DNA of 64,000 nucleotides from JACRCT01 sp049841135 (GTDB taxonomy: Bacteria; Myxococcota; Myxococcia; Myxococcales; UBA5297): the NCBI GenBank assembly GCA_049841135.1, contig JASGHK010000002.1:744001-808000 (forward strand). Reading direction: 5' to 3'. Of this stretch, positions 9,842 through 19,458 are shown piece by piece; position 1 is the first letter of the stretch, and every line of letters begins with the position of its first letter. The translations under genes were made by a program, and so were the position numbers. The notes beneath the pieces are model-generated. The model was not told the DNA's origin. It made no database searches and saw nothing but the letters and a program-made list of their open reading frames with translations.

Positions 9842-10387
9842 ATGCACGCTTGGCACGACGTCTACATCGACGACAAGGTCATCGAAAAAGGCTTCCCGGT
9901 GGTGATCGAGGTCCCCCACGGGAGCAAGAACAAGTACGAGCTCGACAAGGAGACCGGCCTCCTTCGGCTCGACCGCGTGCTGCACAGCGCGGTGCACTAC
10001 CCCGCCAATTACGGCTTCCTGCCGCGCACCTTCTGCGACGACGGCGACCCGCTCGACGCGCTCGTGCTGGGCCAGGAGCCGGTGGTGCCGCTGTGCATCG
10101 TCGACGCCCGCGCCATCGGCGTGATGCGCATGCGCGACGACAAGGGCATCGACGACAAGATCATCGCGGTCTGCAAGAGCGACCCGGCCTACGCCGAGTA
10201 CACCGACCACCGGCAGCTGCCCAAGCACACCCTGCGCGAGATCAAGCGCTTCTTCGAGGACTACAAGGTCTTGGAGAACAAGCAGGTGGTGGTCGAGGAC
10301 TTCATGGGTCCCGAGGACGCGCTGACCATCATCACCGACGCCTTGTCGATGTACCGGCAGCTTCGCCGCGGCGAGCTCAAGAAGTAA
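9842..10387 (+). CDS. ppa: inorganic pyrophosphatase (family I)
   Basis: Hydrolyses pyrophosphate to phosphate in the cytoplasm and so drives biosynthetic reactions. The 181-residue protein carries the family I signature DDGDPLDALVL near residue 67, plus the substrate-binding HYPANYGFLPRT near 50 and the C-terminal helix FFEDYKVLENK. Length and motifs match the soluble Mg-dependent enzymes. It stands alone on the plus strand, divergent from the deoxyhypusine-synthase-like gene. Confidence 0.95.
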   Translation: MHAWHDVYIDDKVIEKGFPVVIEVPHGSKNKYELDKETGLLRLDRVLHSAVHYPANYGFLPRTFCDDGDPLDALVLGQEPVVPLCIVDARAIGVMRMRDDKGIDDKIIAVCKSDPAYAEYTDHRQLPKHTLREIKRFFEDYKVLENKQVVVEDFMGPEDALTIITDALSMYRQLRRGELKK

Positions 10388-10459
10388 CGCCGGCACGAGG
10401 CCAGCGATCCGGGCCTGGGGGCTGAGGCGATGCAGCCTGCCTCGTCCTCTGGCCGGAGG

Positions 10460-10634
10460 AAGCCGGCGACTGAAGTCGCGTCTGATACGGGCTGGGCATG
10501 CAAGTGGGGCTATCGCTGGCTCGCTTGTCCTCAGCACACTGAGGCTGTGCATCCCAGCCGGCGCCTTCGATCTGCATGCCACTCAGCCTGCGAAGGCAGG
10601 CTTCGCATCGTCAGGCGCGGCTTCAGCCGCCGGC
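10460..10634. repeat. REP-like cluster of three small hairpins
   Basis: The gap after ppa carries three different short perfect hairpins: GCGACT/AGTCGC at 10466-10479, GCCTGC/GCAGGC at 10586-10601 and GCGGCT/AGCCGC at 10617-10630. Words such as GACTGAAGTC and GCCTGCGAAGGCAGGC look to me like the dispersed REP-type elements seen between genes in several bacterial phyla. No transposase lies nearby. The set may also serve as a terminator region between the convergent ppa and DTW genes. Confidence 0.45.
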
Positions 10635-10647
10635 AGCCTCGGCTCGG

Positions 10648-11847
10648 TTAGCCGGCCGCAGCGACGCCGGCCCGGGTGATCATCGCCCGCGCCACCGCCT
10701 CAAGCATCGCCATGCGCCGGCCGCCGCGCCCCGGCCACACCGGCACGGGCGCGGGCAACTGAAGGAAGTCGTAGGTCTGCTCGACCTTGCCCACCCGCGC
10801 GCGCATGAGGCGCTTGGCGAGCGCGCGCAGGTCCACGACCTCGAGCCCCGCGGTGTCGACGCCGGCGTTCGCGAGCAGCGCCCCCGAGAAGTGGCCCCAG
10901 CCGCACCAGACGTCGCCCTCCTTGCGGAACTCGCGCCACTTCTGGGCCATCGCCTCCGGCTCGATCCACCCGGCGAGTGCCGACTCGTCGAGCTCCAGGT
11001 TGCCGAGCACCGTCGGCGAGAGCCCATGCCGGGGCCGGATGAACTCGCCGACGCGCTCGCCGGTCGCGAGCCGCACCGCCATCGCCTGGATCGCCTCGGT
11101 CGGGGGCCGCGTCTCCCAGCTCGCCGGCCAGCCGTTTCCTTCGACGAAGAAGACGACCGCGCGCTCGGGGTGCTCGCCCAGAGGCGGCGGCAGCACGAAC
11201 GGCCGTGGTGGACGAGCCCTGCCGCGACGGCGCGGGTTGGCGTTGGCGTGGCCCAGCTGCCGGCCGACCAGCGCGCGGAACGGCGCCAGGAACGGCTCGT
11301 AGTCCTCGGGGCGGCTCTCGCCCAGCGCCTCGAGCAGCTCGGCGACCGCCTCGATGGTGGAGATGCAGTGCGGTTCGGGCTCGGAGCGAAAGCCGTACTG
11401 CGAGGGCATGCGCGGCTCGATCCGATAGGCCGGCAGCGAGTGCAGCGCCGGGTTCTTCTTCCAGATCTTCTGGGCCTGCTTCCAGGTGCCGTCGATGACC
11501 CAGACGGTCGGCGGCGGATCGCGGTTCGCCAGCTCGCGCACGTCGCGGGCGCCGGGGGCCGGGTAGAGCACGACCGAGCGCTCGCGCTCCTGCTCGAGCA
11601 GCGCTCCGAAGTCGCGGTTGGCGGCGAAGTCGATGCCGACGAGCAAGGTCGAGCCGGCGAGCCCCAGGTGCGCCATGTGCGCGGTGCCCATCAAGTTGCG
11701 CGCCTCGCGCGGGTGCTGCAGCAGCACGAACTTCGACCGGGTGGGCTTGGGGACGAGCTGCTTGCACCAGCAGCCGGACTCGGGTTGACGGCAGCGGGAG
11801 CAGGTCGGGCGGCGCTCGGTGGGCAGCGGCTGTCGGGGGTTTCTCAC
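10648..11847 (-). CDS. DTW-domain protein (TapT-like) with exonuclease-like C-terminal domain
   Basis: Residues 1-225 are a DTW domain: a CxxC...CxC zinc-type N-terminus (CSRCRQPESGCWC), LLQHPREARN, and the motif DGTWKQAQKI. DTW proteins such as E. coli TapT put the aminocarboxypropyl group of SAM on tRNA uridine (acp3U). The last 150 residues resemble a DnaQ-type 3'-5' exonuclease fold (VVFFVEGNGW, VGEFIRPRHGLSP, VVDLRALAKRL). The first catalytic Asp is replaced by Phe and the later one is missing, so that part is probably inactive and may bind RNA. The GTG start is uncertain; another GTG lies at 11859. The frame is open upstream only because of an indel in the next gene. Confidence 0.8.
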   Translation of the reverse strand: MRNPRQPLPTERRPTCSRCRQPESGCWCKQLVPKPTRSKFVLLQHPREARNLMGTAHMAHLGLAGSTLLVGIDFAANRDFGALLEQERERSVVLYPAPGARDVRELANRDPPPTVWVIDGTWKQAQKIWKKNPALHSLPAYRIEPRMPSQYGFRSEPEPHCISTIEAVAELLEALGESRPEDYEPFLAPFRALVGRQLGHANANPRRRGRARPPRPFVLPPPLGEHPERAVVFFVEGNGWPASWETRPPTEAIQAMAVRLATGERVGEFIRPRHGLSPTVLGNLELDESALAGWIEPEAMAQKWREFRKEGDVWCGWGHFSGALLANAGVDTAGLEVVDLRALAKRLMRARVGKVEQTYDFLQLPAPVPVWPGRGGRRMAMLEAVARAMITRAGVAAAG

Positions 11848-11912
11848 GAGGCCGTGCACTCTACCCGTTCGCCCCGTCCCTCGGCAGCGCGAAGCGAGAG
11901 GCCGCGGAGGCC

Positions 11913-13371
11913 TCAGGGAAGGATTCGAGAACTTGCGCGCCCGCTTGGCGGCTTCGCGCCGCCGGTCGAGCTGCCGCCAGCGGTAGTGGCGCACCTGGGC
12001 TCCCGTCGCGTCGATGACCCGGCGCACCTTGCGGAAGACCGTGCCGAACTCCTGCAGCGCCTGGCTGCCCAGCGCCATGGCCCTGCCGGAGATGAGGGGC
12101 GCCCCGAAGAGCAGCGCGAAGTCCCGCTCCAGCTCGCGCCGAAGGTTGGCCTCGGCGGGCGGGGAGGCAGCGGTGACCGTGCCGGCGATGAGCAGCCGCA
12201 GGTCCTCCACGCGGCGGCGCGCCTTCTCCATGCGAAGGCGCATCCAGGGGTCGTCGCTGAACTCGTGCGCGCGGTAGCCCTCGACGAGCGTACGTGCCAG
12301 GCGCAGCAGCGGCGGCCCATGCCGCGCCTCTTCGGCGGCGCTGACGCGGGCGATCTCCTGGCACAGCGGCGTGGGGGGCCCGCCGCCGTCGCACGACTCC
12401 AGCAGACGATCGAGCTGAGCGCGATCCAGCCCCGGGCTCTCGGGCAGCGCGAGCCGCGGCAGGAAGTCGACCGCGTCGGCACCCAGCGCCAGCGCAGCCT
12501 CGAGCTCCTCGGGGCTACTGTCGGGGCCCACCAGCACCGGCGCGTGGACCGCGACGCCGTGCTCGTGGAGCCGCCGGACCAGCTGGACCTCGGCCTCCGT
12601 CCAGCGCTGCGCCGCGAGCAAGAGGCCGAACACGCCCAGCCTCGCCAGCTCCTCGGGGTCCCAGTTCGCCACGTCGCTGGCCCGGGCGTGGATGGCGAAC
12701 TCGAAGGGCCGTCCCGCGCGCTCCATCGCCGACAGCAGCCCGCGGACCACGACCCGGTCGGCGAGGAAGCCCTCGTCCGGGATGTAGAAGGTCTCGGTCG
12801 ACAGCTCCTGCCCGAGCCGGCACGCCTCGGCGAACAGCGCTTCGCCGCTCTCGAACAGCGTGCGCCGCGAAGGCCCCATCCCCAGCCCGGCCACCAGCAA
12901 CGCCAGTTCGTTGTGCCCGGTCGCGGTCAGCCTCGCCGCCGCCGGCAGCGCCGGCAACCGGATGGGAGCGTCGGGGTCCTCGCCCAGCCTGGCGCGAATG
13001 GCCGCGACGCCGTCGCCCGCGACCACCTCGTCGCAGTCGACCAGCCGCTCGACGCCGTCGACCCTCGAACCCGGTCCGCCCAGGAAGATCTCGGCGGTCG
13101 GCAGCACCAGCCGCACCAGCCGCGCCAGGTCGCGGGCCCCGTCGATCTCCTGCGCCATCATCGAGATGCCCACCAGGTGCGGCCGCTCGCGCTCCAAGAG
13201 CCGCGCGAAGGCGTCGCGGTCGCAGCGCTCGGCCACCAGCACCGGCGCGGCGACGTTCTCGGCGATGAGGTAGAGGCCCAGTGGGCGCCGACGGATGCGG
13301 AACGGGAAGGCCGTCGGCCCGTTCCACTCCCGCGGCGAGCGGGCACTGGTCAGAAGAACCCTGCGTGCCAA
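11913..13371 (-). CDS. B12-binding / radical-SAM-like protein without cluster cysteines (frame broken)
   Basis: The N-terminal 130 residues look like a cobalamin-binding Rossmann domain (PHLVGISMMAQEI, AEIFLGGPG). The next 250 look like a radical SAM barrel (IPDEGFLADRVV, HARASDVANWD). Where CxxxCxxC should sit there is AGLGMGPSRRTLF with no cysteine, so the protein probably cannot hold a 4Fe-4S cluster. The TTG start was chosen for GAGGGAG six bases upstream. The GATTC at 11922-11926 breaks the frame; removing one base gives the ending RARKFSILP and a stop at 11913. Uncorrected, it would appear fused to the DTW gene. Function unknown. Confidence 0.6.
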
Positions 13372-13389
13372 ACTCGTCTCCCTCACCAA

Positions 13390-13621
13390 CCCGGCCTAAG
13401 TCTGGCCTCCGGGACGGCGGTCTCGCCCGGAGCCGAAATACGCAACTGCTCACAACCAGCCAAGAAATCGCGAAACGTTGACTGGCTAATCAACCAGTAG
13501 GTTAGCGGATTGCCGAAGCCTTGAAAACCTCGCGCCTTGGGGCCCCCCGTTCGCGGTGGGTGGCGCGGCGGCGGCAGGATTCGCCGCGGGCCCGGAGTGG
13601 CTGCTAGAGTCCCCGGCCCCG
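13390..13621. promoter_or_regulatory. divergent intergenic region before the two-component genes
   Basis: This 232-base region separates the B12/radical-SAM-like gene from the histidine kinase gene. It is richer in A and T than its surroundings from about 13440 to 13530. A TTGACT at 13478-13483 could be a -35 box for the plus strand, but no good -10 follows at standard spacing. CTGG and CCAG flank CTAATCAA as a small inverted repeat. Confidence 0.3.
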
Positions 13622-14545
13622 ATGCTCCGCCGGATCTTCCTTCGCTCCACGCCCGCCCTCTGGATCGGCGCGACCCAGGTCGTCTTCACGGCCTCGCTGC
13701 TGACGTGGATCTTCTACTTCCTCTCCTGGCGCACTGCGCACCCGGACGCCGGCTGGGCTCCGTTCATCGTCGGCCTCTCGCTGCTGGTCGCGATGCTCGG
13801 GCTGGCCATCGGCGTCGTCATCCACCTCTCGCGCCAGGTCGCCCACAACCAGGCCACCAAGGACTTCGTCTCGCAGGTCAGCCACGACCTGCGCTCGCCC
13901 CTGGCCATCGTCAAGCTGCACCTGGAGACGCTGCGGCTGCGCGACCTGAACCCGGAGCAGCGGGCCGAGTGCATCTCCATGGCCTTGACCGAGCTGCACC
14001 GGCTCGAGGGCGGCATCGAGGGGGTGCTGACCGCCTCGCGCATCGAGCGCCAGGCCCTGCGGCTCAACGCCGGCGACCTCGAGCTCAAGCCGTTCCTCGA
14101 GGCGTTCGCCCGGACCAAGAAGGCGTTCGTCGAGGCCAGCGGCGGCGCGCTCTTGTGGGAGCCGGAGAAGGCGCAGCCCCTGGTCGCGCGGGCCGACGCC
14201 GAGGCCTTGCGCCACCTCTTGGACAACCTGGTCGACAACGCGCTCGCCCACTGCCAGCGCGGCGTGCGCATCCGCCTGGAGATCGTCGAGCAGGCGCGCT
14301 GTGCCGTCCTCTCGGTCTGCGACAACGGGCCCGGGCTCGACCGGCAGGAGCACAAGAAGGTCTTCCACCTGTTCTACCGGGCCCCGCCCTCGCGCCGGCA
14401 CACCAAGGGCACGGGGCTGGGCCTGTTCATCGTCGCGGGCATCGCCAAGGCCCACGGCGGGCGCGCCTGGGTCGAGAGCGAGGGCGCCGGCCGGGGCTGC
14501 TCGTTCCGCGTCGCCATCCCGCTGTCGAAGGAGGCCGCCTCGTGA
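13622..14545 (+). CDS. membrane sensor histidine kinase
   Basis: The 307-residue kinase has two N-terminal transmembrane helices (about 10-32 and 44-66) with almost no periplasmic domain and no HAMP. The phospho-acceptor His88 sits in QVSHDLRSPLAIVK, followed by the N box NLVDNALAHC, the G1 box DNGPGLD, the F box VFHLFYR and the G2 box GTGLGLFI. The lack of an extracellular domain suggests it senses the membrane or a membrane partner. I used the ATG giving MLRRIFLRST. The response regulator gene overlaps its stop codon (GTGA). Confidence 0.9.
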   Translation: MLRRIFLRSTPALWIGATQVVFTASLLTWIFYFLSWRTAHPDAGWAPFIVGLSLLVAMLGLAIGVVIHLSRQVAHNQATKDFVSQVSHDLRSPLAIVKLHLETLRLRDLNPEQRAECISMALTELHRLEGGIEGVLTASRIERQALRLNAGDLELKPFLEAFARTKKAFVEASGGALLWEPEKAQPLVARADAEALRHLLDNLVDNALAHCQRGVRIRLEIVEQARCAVLSVCDNGPGLDRQEHKKVFHLFYRAPPSRRHTKGTGLGLFIVAGIAKAHGGRAWVESEGAGRGCSFRVAIPLSKEAAS

Positions 14546-15231
14546 AGAAGCGCATCCTGCTCGTCGAGGACGAGGTCAACCTGGCCAAGGGGCTCAAGCT
14601 CAACTTCGAGCTCGAGGGCCACGAGGTCGAGTGGGTGCCCAGCGGCGCCGAGGCGCGCGCCGCCTGGCAGAAGGTGCCCCCGGCGCTGGTGGTGCTGGAC
14701 CTGATGCTCCCCGACGCCGACGGCCTGGACCTGCTCCAGGAGCTGAAGAAGGCCGACAACCGGCTGCCGGTGATGCTCCTGACCGCGCGCGCCAGCGACG
14801 AGGACCGGATCACCGGGTTGTCCCTGGGCGCCGACGACTACGTCACCAAGCCCTTCAACCTGCAGGAGCTGGTGCTGCGCGTGCGCGGCATGATCAAGCG
14901 CAGCGACTGGTACCGCGAGGAGCTGCCCGAGACCATCACGCTGGGCGAGGCGGTGCTCTCCACCCGGACCTCGACGCTGACCCGCAAGGACGAGGCCCAC
15001 CTGCTGACCGAGCTCGAGCTCGCGCTCTTGCTGCACCTGTGGGGCAAGCGGGGCACCTGGGTCTCGCGCGACGAGCTGCTCGTCCAGGTGTGGGGCTACA
15101 CCCCCGAGACCATGACACGGACCGTGGACATCTTCGTGTCGCGGCTTCGTCGGATGCTCGGCGATTCGGCCAGCGCGCCAAAGCTCTTGCTGACCAAGCG
15201 CGGGCGGGGATACATGCTCGCCGAGACTTGA
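14542..15231 (+). CDS. OmpR/PhoB-family response regulator
   Basis: The 229-residue transcription factor has a receiver domain (acidic pair E9 and D10, phospho-acceptor D53 in VLDLMLPDADG, T/K in LLTARAS and YVTKPF). A winged-helix DNA-binding domain (TRTVDIFVSRLRRML, GRGYML) follows. It starts at a GTG that overlaps the kinase stop codon, with AAGGAGG upstream, so kinase and regulator are translationally coupled. It should be phosphorylated by the upstream kinase. Its targets are unknown; mgtE follows 111 bases downstream and is a possible one. Confidence 0.92.
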   Translation: MKKRILLVEDEVNLAKGLKLNFELEGHEVEWVPSGAEARAAWQKVPPALVVLDLMLPDADGLDLLQELKKADNRLPVMLLTARASDEDRITGLSLGADDYVTKPFNLQELVLRVRGMIKRSDWYREELPETITLGEAVLSTRTSTLTRKDEAHLLTELELALLLHLWGKRGTWVSRDELLVQVWGYTPETMTRTVDIFVSRLRRMLGDSASAPKLLLTKRGRGYMLAET

Positions 15232-15342
15232 GCAGCCGGGCGACGTCACGCCTGTCGCTGCTTCTTCGAGGGAGACAGGACCACCCCGCGCCGACGCCCG
15301 ACCAACGCCGCCGCCCGAGCACGAACAACGGGAGCAGGAGTC

Positions 15343-16683
<1,341 letters not shown>

Positions 16684-16799
16684 GCGGCACGGCGGCCGGC
16701 TCGAACAACACCACGCGCACGTCTCGCGAGGGGCTCGAAAGGCTGCCCGCCGGGTTCGGCAGGTGGCAGATCCCTCACCACGCGGCTAAACCTTCCTCG

Positions 16800-17981
16800 A
16801 TGTCCCCCTCCGACGGATTCCCTCACGAGCCCGTGGCCGACGTCGCCACAGCCGGCTTCGACCCGGCGAGGCTCGACCGCGCGCTCAAGCTCTTCCAACG
16901 CCAGCACGCCAAGGGCCTGTTCCCCGGCGGCCAGCTCGTCGTCCGCCGCCGCGGCAAGCTCGTCCTCGACGCCGCCATCGGCATCGCGCGCGGCTACCGC
17001 GAGTCCGAGCGCGAGCCGCCACTTCCCGTCACTCCGCGATCCCGCTTCGCCGTCTTCTCCGCCAGCAAGCCCGTCGTCGCGCTCGCCATCGCCATGCTCG
17101 AGGAGCGCGGCGTCATCGACGTCGCGGCCCCGGTCGCGCGCTACTTCCCGGACTTCGCCCAGAACGGCAAGGCGGACCTCACCGTCCTCGACGTGCTCAC
17201 CCATCGCGCGGGCGTCTTGACGCCAGGCCTGATGCAGCGGCCGGTCGACTGGGCCGACGAAGACAAGGTCCGCGCGGCGCTCATCGCCGCCACGCCCGCC
17301 TGGCCGCGCGGCACGCTCGCCTACATGCCCTACGAGTTCGGGTGGATCCTCGCCGAGGTGGTCCGCGGCGCGCTCGGCCGCAGGCTGGACGAGTTCATCC
17401 GCACCGAGATCGCCGAGCCTGCCGGCGTCCCCGGTCTTCGCTTCGGTGCCGCCCCTGGCGAGCTTTCTTCGATTGCCCGCGCCTACTGGCTCAACCCCAG
17501 GCCCGTCCGCGTCGCCGGCATCGACCTCTCGCCGCGCTTCGAGGCCGACAACAACCGCCCAGAGGTCCTGACCGCCTTCGTCCCTGCCGCGGGCCTCGTC
17601 TGCGACGCGGCCGACCTCGCGGCGTTCTACGACGTCCTCGCCCAGGGCGGCGTCACCCGCTCCGGCAAGCGCCTGGTCACCGAAGAGACCCTCGCTCGCT
17701 ACACGAGCGTCCATGCCTCAGCCGTCGACAAGAGCAACCACGTCCCGTTGCGCATGGGCCGCGGCTTCCTGCTCGGCTCGGCGACGCCCTGCATCTACGC
17801 CTGGTGGGGCGCCTCGCGCTGCTTCGGCCACGCCGGCGCCTTCTGCACGCTGGCCTTCGCCGACCGGGGCCTCGGCCTGTCGGTGGCCGTCGTCACCAAC
17901 GGCAACCGCGGGCCCCTCGACAGCCTCCTGCGCTGTGCGCCGCTCGGGACCGCCCTGCGCCGCGCCTGTCTTGGAGAGTGA
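16800..17981 (+). CDS. serine hydrolase of the beta-lactamase / class C family
   Basis: This 393-residue protein belongs to the penicillin-binding-protein-like serine hydrolases (esterase EstB and class C type). The catalytic Ser and Lys are in FSASKPVVALAIA near residue 80, the Tyr region is YMPYEFGWILAEV near 178, and the third motif is FGHAGAF near 345. No signal peptide is evident, so it is probably cytoplasmic. The natural substrate is unknown; beta-lactam resistance should not be inferred. Confidence 0.85.
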   Translation: MSPSDGFPHEPVADVATAGFDPARLDRALKLFQRQHAKGLFPGGQLVVRRRGKLVLDAAIGIARGYRESEREPPLPVTPRSRFAVFSASKPVVALAIAMLEERGVIDVAAPVARYFPDFAQNGKADLTVLDVLTHRAGVLTPGLMQRPVDWADEDKVRAALIAATPAWPRGTLAYMPYEFGWILAEVVRGALGRRLDEFIRTEIAEPAGVPGLRFGAAPGELSSIARAYWLNPRPVRVAGIDLSPRFEADNNRPEVLTAFVPAAGLVCDAADLAAFYDVLAQGGVTRSGKRLVTEETLARYTSVHASAVDKSNHVPLRMGRGFLLGSATPCIYAWWGASRCFGHAGAFCTLAFADRGLGLSVAVVTNGNRGPLDSLLRCAPLGTALRRACLGE

Positions 17982-18028
17982 ACCTGGGGGATGCCCTGCC
18001 GCACGAAACGCGTTAGAAGACGCCCCCC

Positions 18029-19030
18029 ATGAGCGACGCAGCCCAGCCCAGCCCGTCCCAGCCCTCGCCTCAAGCTCAAGCTCAGGCGCCGTCCCCCTCG
18101 CCTGCCCCGACGGCCAAGGCGCAGGGCAAGCCGACGGCCTGGATGCACACCAAGGAAGCGGGCGCGGTCTGGGGCATCCGCTTCGTCGTCCTGCTGTGCA
18201 CCGTCTTCGGCCGCAGGGCCGGGCGCGCCTTCCTCTACCTCCTGGCCTTCTACTACGTGGCCTTCTCCGCGCGGGTGCGGCGCGCCTCGCGCGGGTACTT
18301 CGAGAAGCTGGAGCCGGGCGTCCCCTGCGGCTTCTGGAAGATCTTCCGGCACGTGCTGACCTTCGCGAAGGTGACCCTCGACCGCCTGTTCTTCGCCCGC
18401 GGCCGCCACGACCTGTTCGTCGCCGAGACGCACGGCGAGGAGCACCTGCGAGCGCTGGCCGAGAAGAAGCAGGGCGCGCTCTTCATCATGGCGCACGTCG
18501 GCTCCTTCGAGGCCGCGCGCACCTTCAGCGAAGACAAGAGCTACCGCATCAACGTCCTCGGGTACTTCCGCAACGCGCGGATGCTCAACTCCGCGCTGGA
18601 GAAGCTCAACCCCGAGATCAACATGCGGCTCATCGACCTGACGCCGGACAGCATCGACTTCATCTTCACGGTGAAGGATCGAGCCAAGGCCGGGGAGATT
18701 GTCTCGACCATGGGCGACCGGGTCGGCACCGACGGCAAGTACGCGATGGCCAAGTTCCTGGGCACTCCGGCCCCCTTCCCCACCGGCCCCTTCCTGCTGG
18801 CGGGGATGCTCAACTGCCCCGTGTACCTGGCGTTCGGCCTTTACAGCGAGCCCAACCGCTACGACCTGTACTGCGAGCCGTTCGCCGAGCGCCTCAAGCT
18901 GCCGCGCCAGGACCGCGACCAGTTCCTGGCCGAGCAGGTGCAGAAGTACGCCGACCGGCTGGAGCACTACTGCCGGCTGAGCCCGATGAACTGGTTCAAC
19001 TTCTACGACTACTGGGAGGTCCCCAAGTGA
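18029..19030 (+). CDS. lipid acyltransferase, LpxL/HtrB-like
   Basis: The 333-residue protein has a Pro/Gln/Ser-rich N-terminus, a membrane segment near residues 48-80, and the HX4E catalytic motif in AHVGSFEAAR near 155. This matches the lysophospholipid/lipid A acyltransferase fold. A second conserved block (FPTGPFLLAGMLNCPVYLAF) lies near 255. It is translationally coupled to a hotdog thioesterase, overlapping by four bases. That pairing is familiar from aryl-polyene and flexirubin clusters, so the acyl chain may not be an ordinary lipid A chain. Confidence 0.82.
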   Translation: MSDAAQPSPSQPSPQAQAQAPSPSPAPTAKAQGKPTAWMHTKEAGAVWGIRFVVLLCTVFGRRAGRAFLYLLAFYYVAFSARVRRASRGYFEKLEPGVPCGFWKIFRHVLTFAKVTLDRLFFARGRHDLFVAETHGEEHLRALAEKKQGALFIMAHVGSFEAARTFSEDKSYRINVLGYFRNARMLNSALEKLNPEINMRLIDLTPDSIDFIFTVKDRAKAGEIVSTMGDRVGTDGKYAMAKFLGTPAPFPTGPFLLAGMLNCPVYLAFGLYSEPNRYDLYCEPFAERLKLPRQDRDQFLAEQVQKYADRLEHYCRLSPMNWFNFYDYWEVPK

Positions 19031-19443
19031 AGGCGCTCCCCGCCGATGCGGTCTCGGTCGAGCTTCGCGCTCCGTTCCACGACGTGGACACGCTGCGCGT
19101 CGTCTGGCACGGGCACTACGTCAAATACGTCGAGCTGGCGCGCATGGAGTACCTGCGCCGCAAGCACCTGTCGGTCCGCGAGCTGGAGGAGCTGGGCACG
19201 ATGCTGATGGTGGCGCAGACCCACCTCAAGCACATCGCGCCGCTGCGCCACGACGACCAGTTCCGCGTCAGCGCCTGGCTCGTCGAGCACCACGTGCGGC
19301 TGGAGTTCGAGTACGAGGTCTTCAACCTCACCACCGGCAAGCGCGCCGCCACCGGCAGCTCCATCCTGGCCTGCGTCCGCGGCGACACCCACGAGATGTG
19401 CTTCCGCACGCCGCCGGAGATCGTCCAGCGGCTGGAGGCGTAG
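19027..19443 (+). CDS. hotdog-fold acyl-thioesterase (YbgC/FadM-like)
   Basis: The 138-residue 4-hydroxybenzoyl-CoA-thioesterase-like protein carries the family motif HDVDTLRVVWHGHYVKYVEL near residue 13, where Asp and the following His/Gly are the usual active-site positions. It begins at a GTG overlapping the stop codon of the acyltransferase gene (GTGA). It should release or shuttle acyl groups from CoA or ACP. The partner gene suggests a role in making or proofreading the chain used by that acyltransferase. Confidence 0.85.
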   Translation: MKALPADAVSVELRAPFHDVDTLRVVWHGHYVKYVELARMEYLRRKHLSVRELEELGTMLMVAQTHLKHIAPLRHDDQFRVSAWLVEHHVRLEFEYEVFNLTTGKRAATGSSILACVRGDTHEMCFRTPPEIVQRLEA

Positions 19444-19458
19444 CGGACGCGCAGATCG

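Noticed and set aside
10648..13389. A single 913-codon fusion of a B12/radical-SAM-like domain with a DTW domain.
   Set aside because: The join depends on GATTC at 11922-11926. Removing one base, as at five other GATC sites, gives a natural stop at 11913, so two genes are far more likely.
15232..15342. Magnesium riboswitch (M-box) upstream of mgtE.
   Set aside because: The 111-base gap is too short and shows no recognisable conserved M-box segments.
16800..17981. Beta-lactam resistance enzyme.
   Set aside because: The SxxK/HxG pattern is shared by many esterases and peptidases; no resistance context or signal peptide is present.
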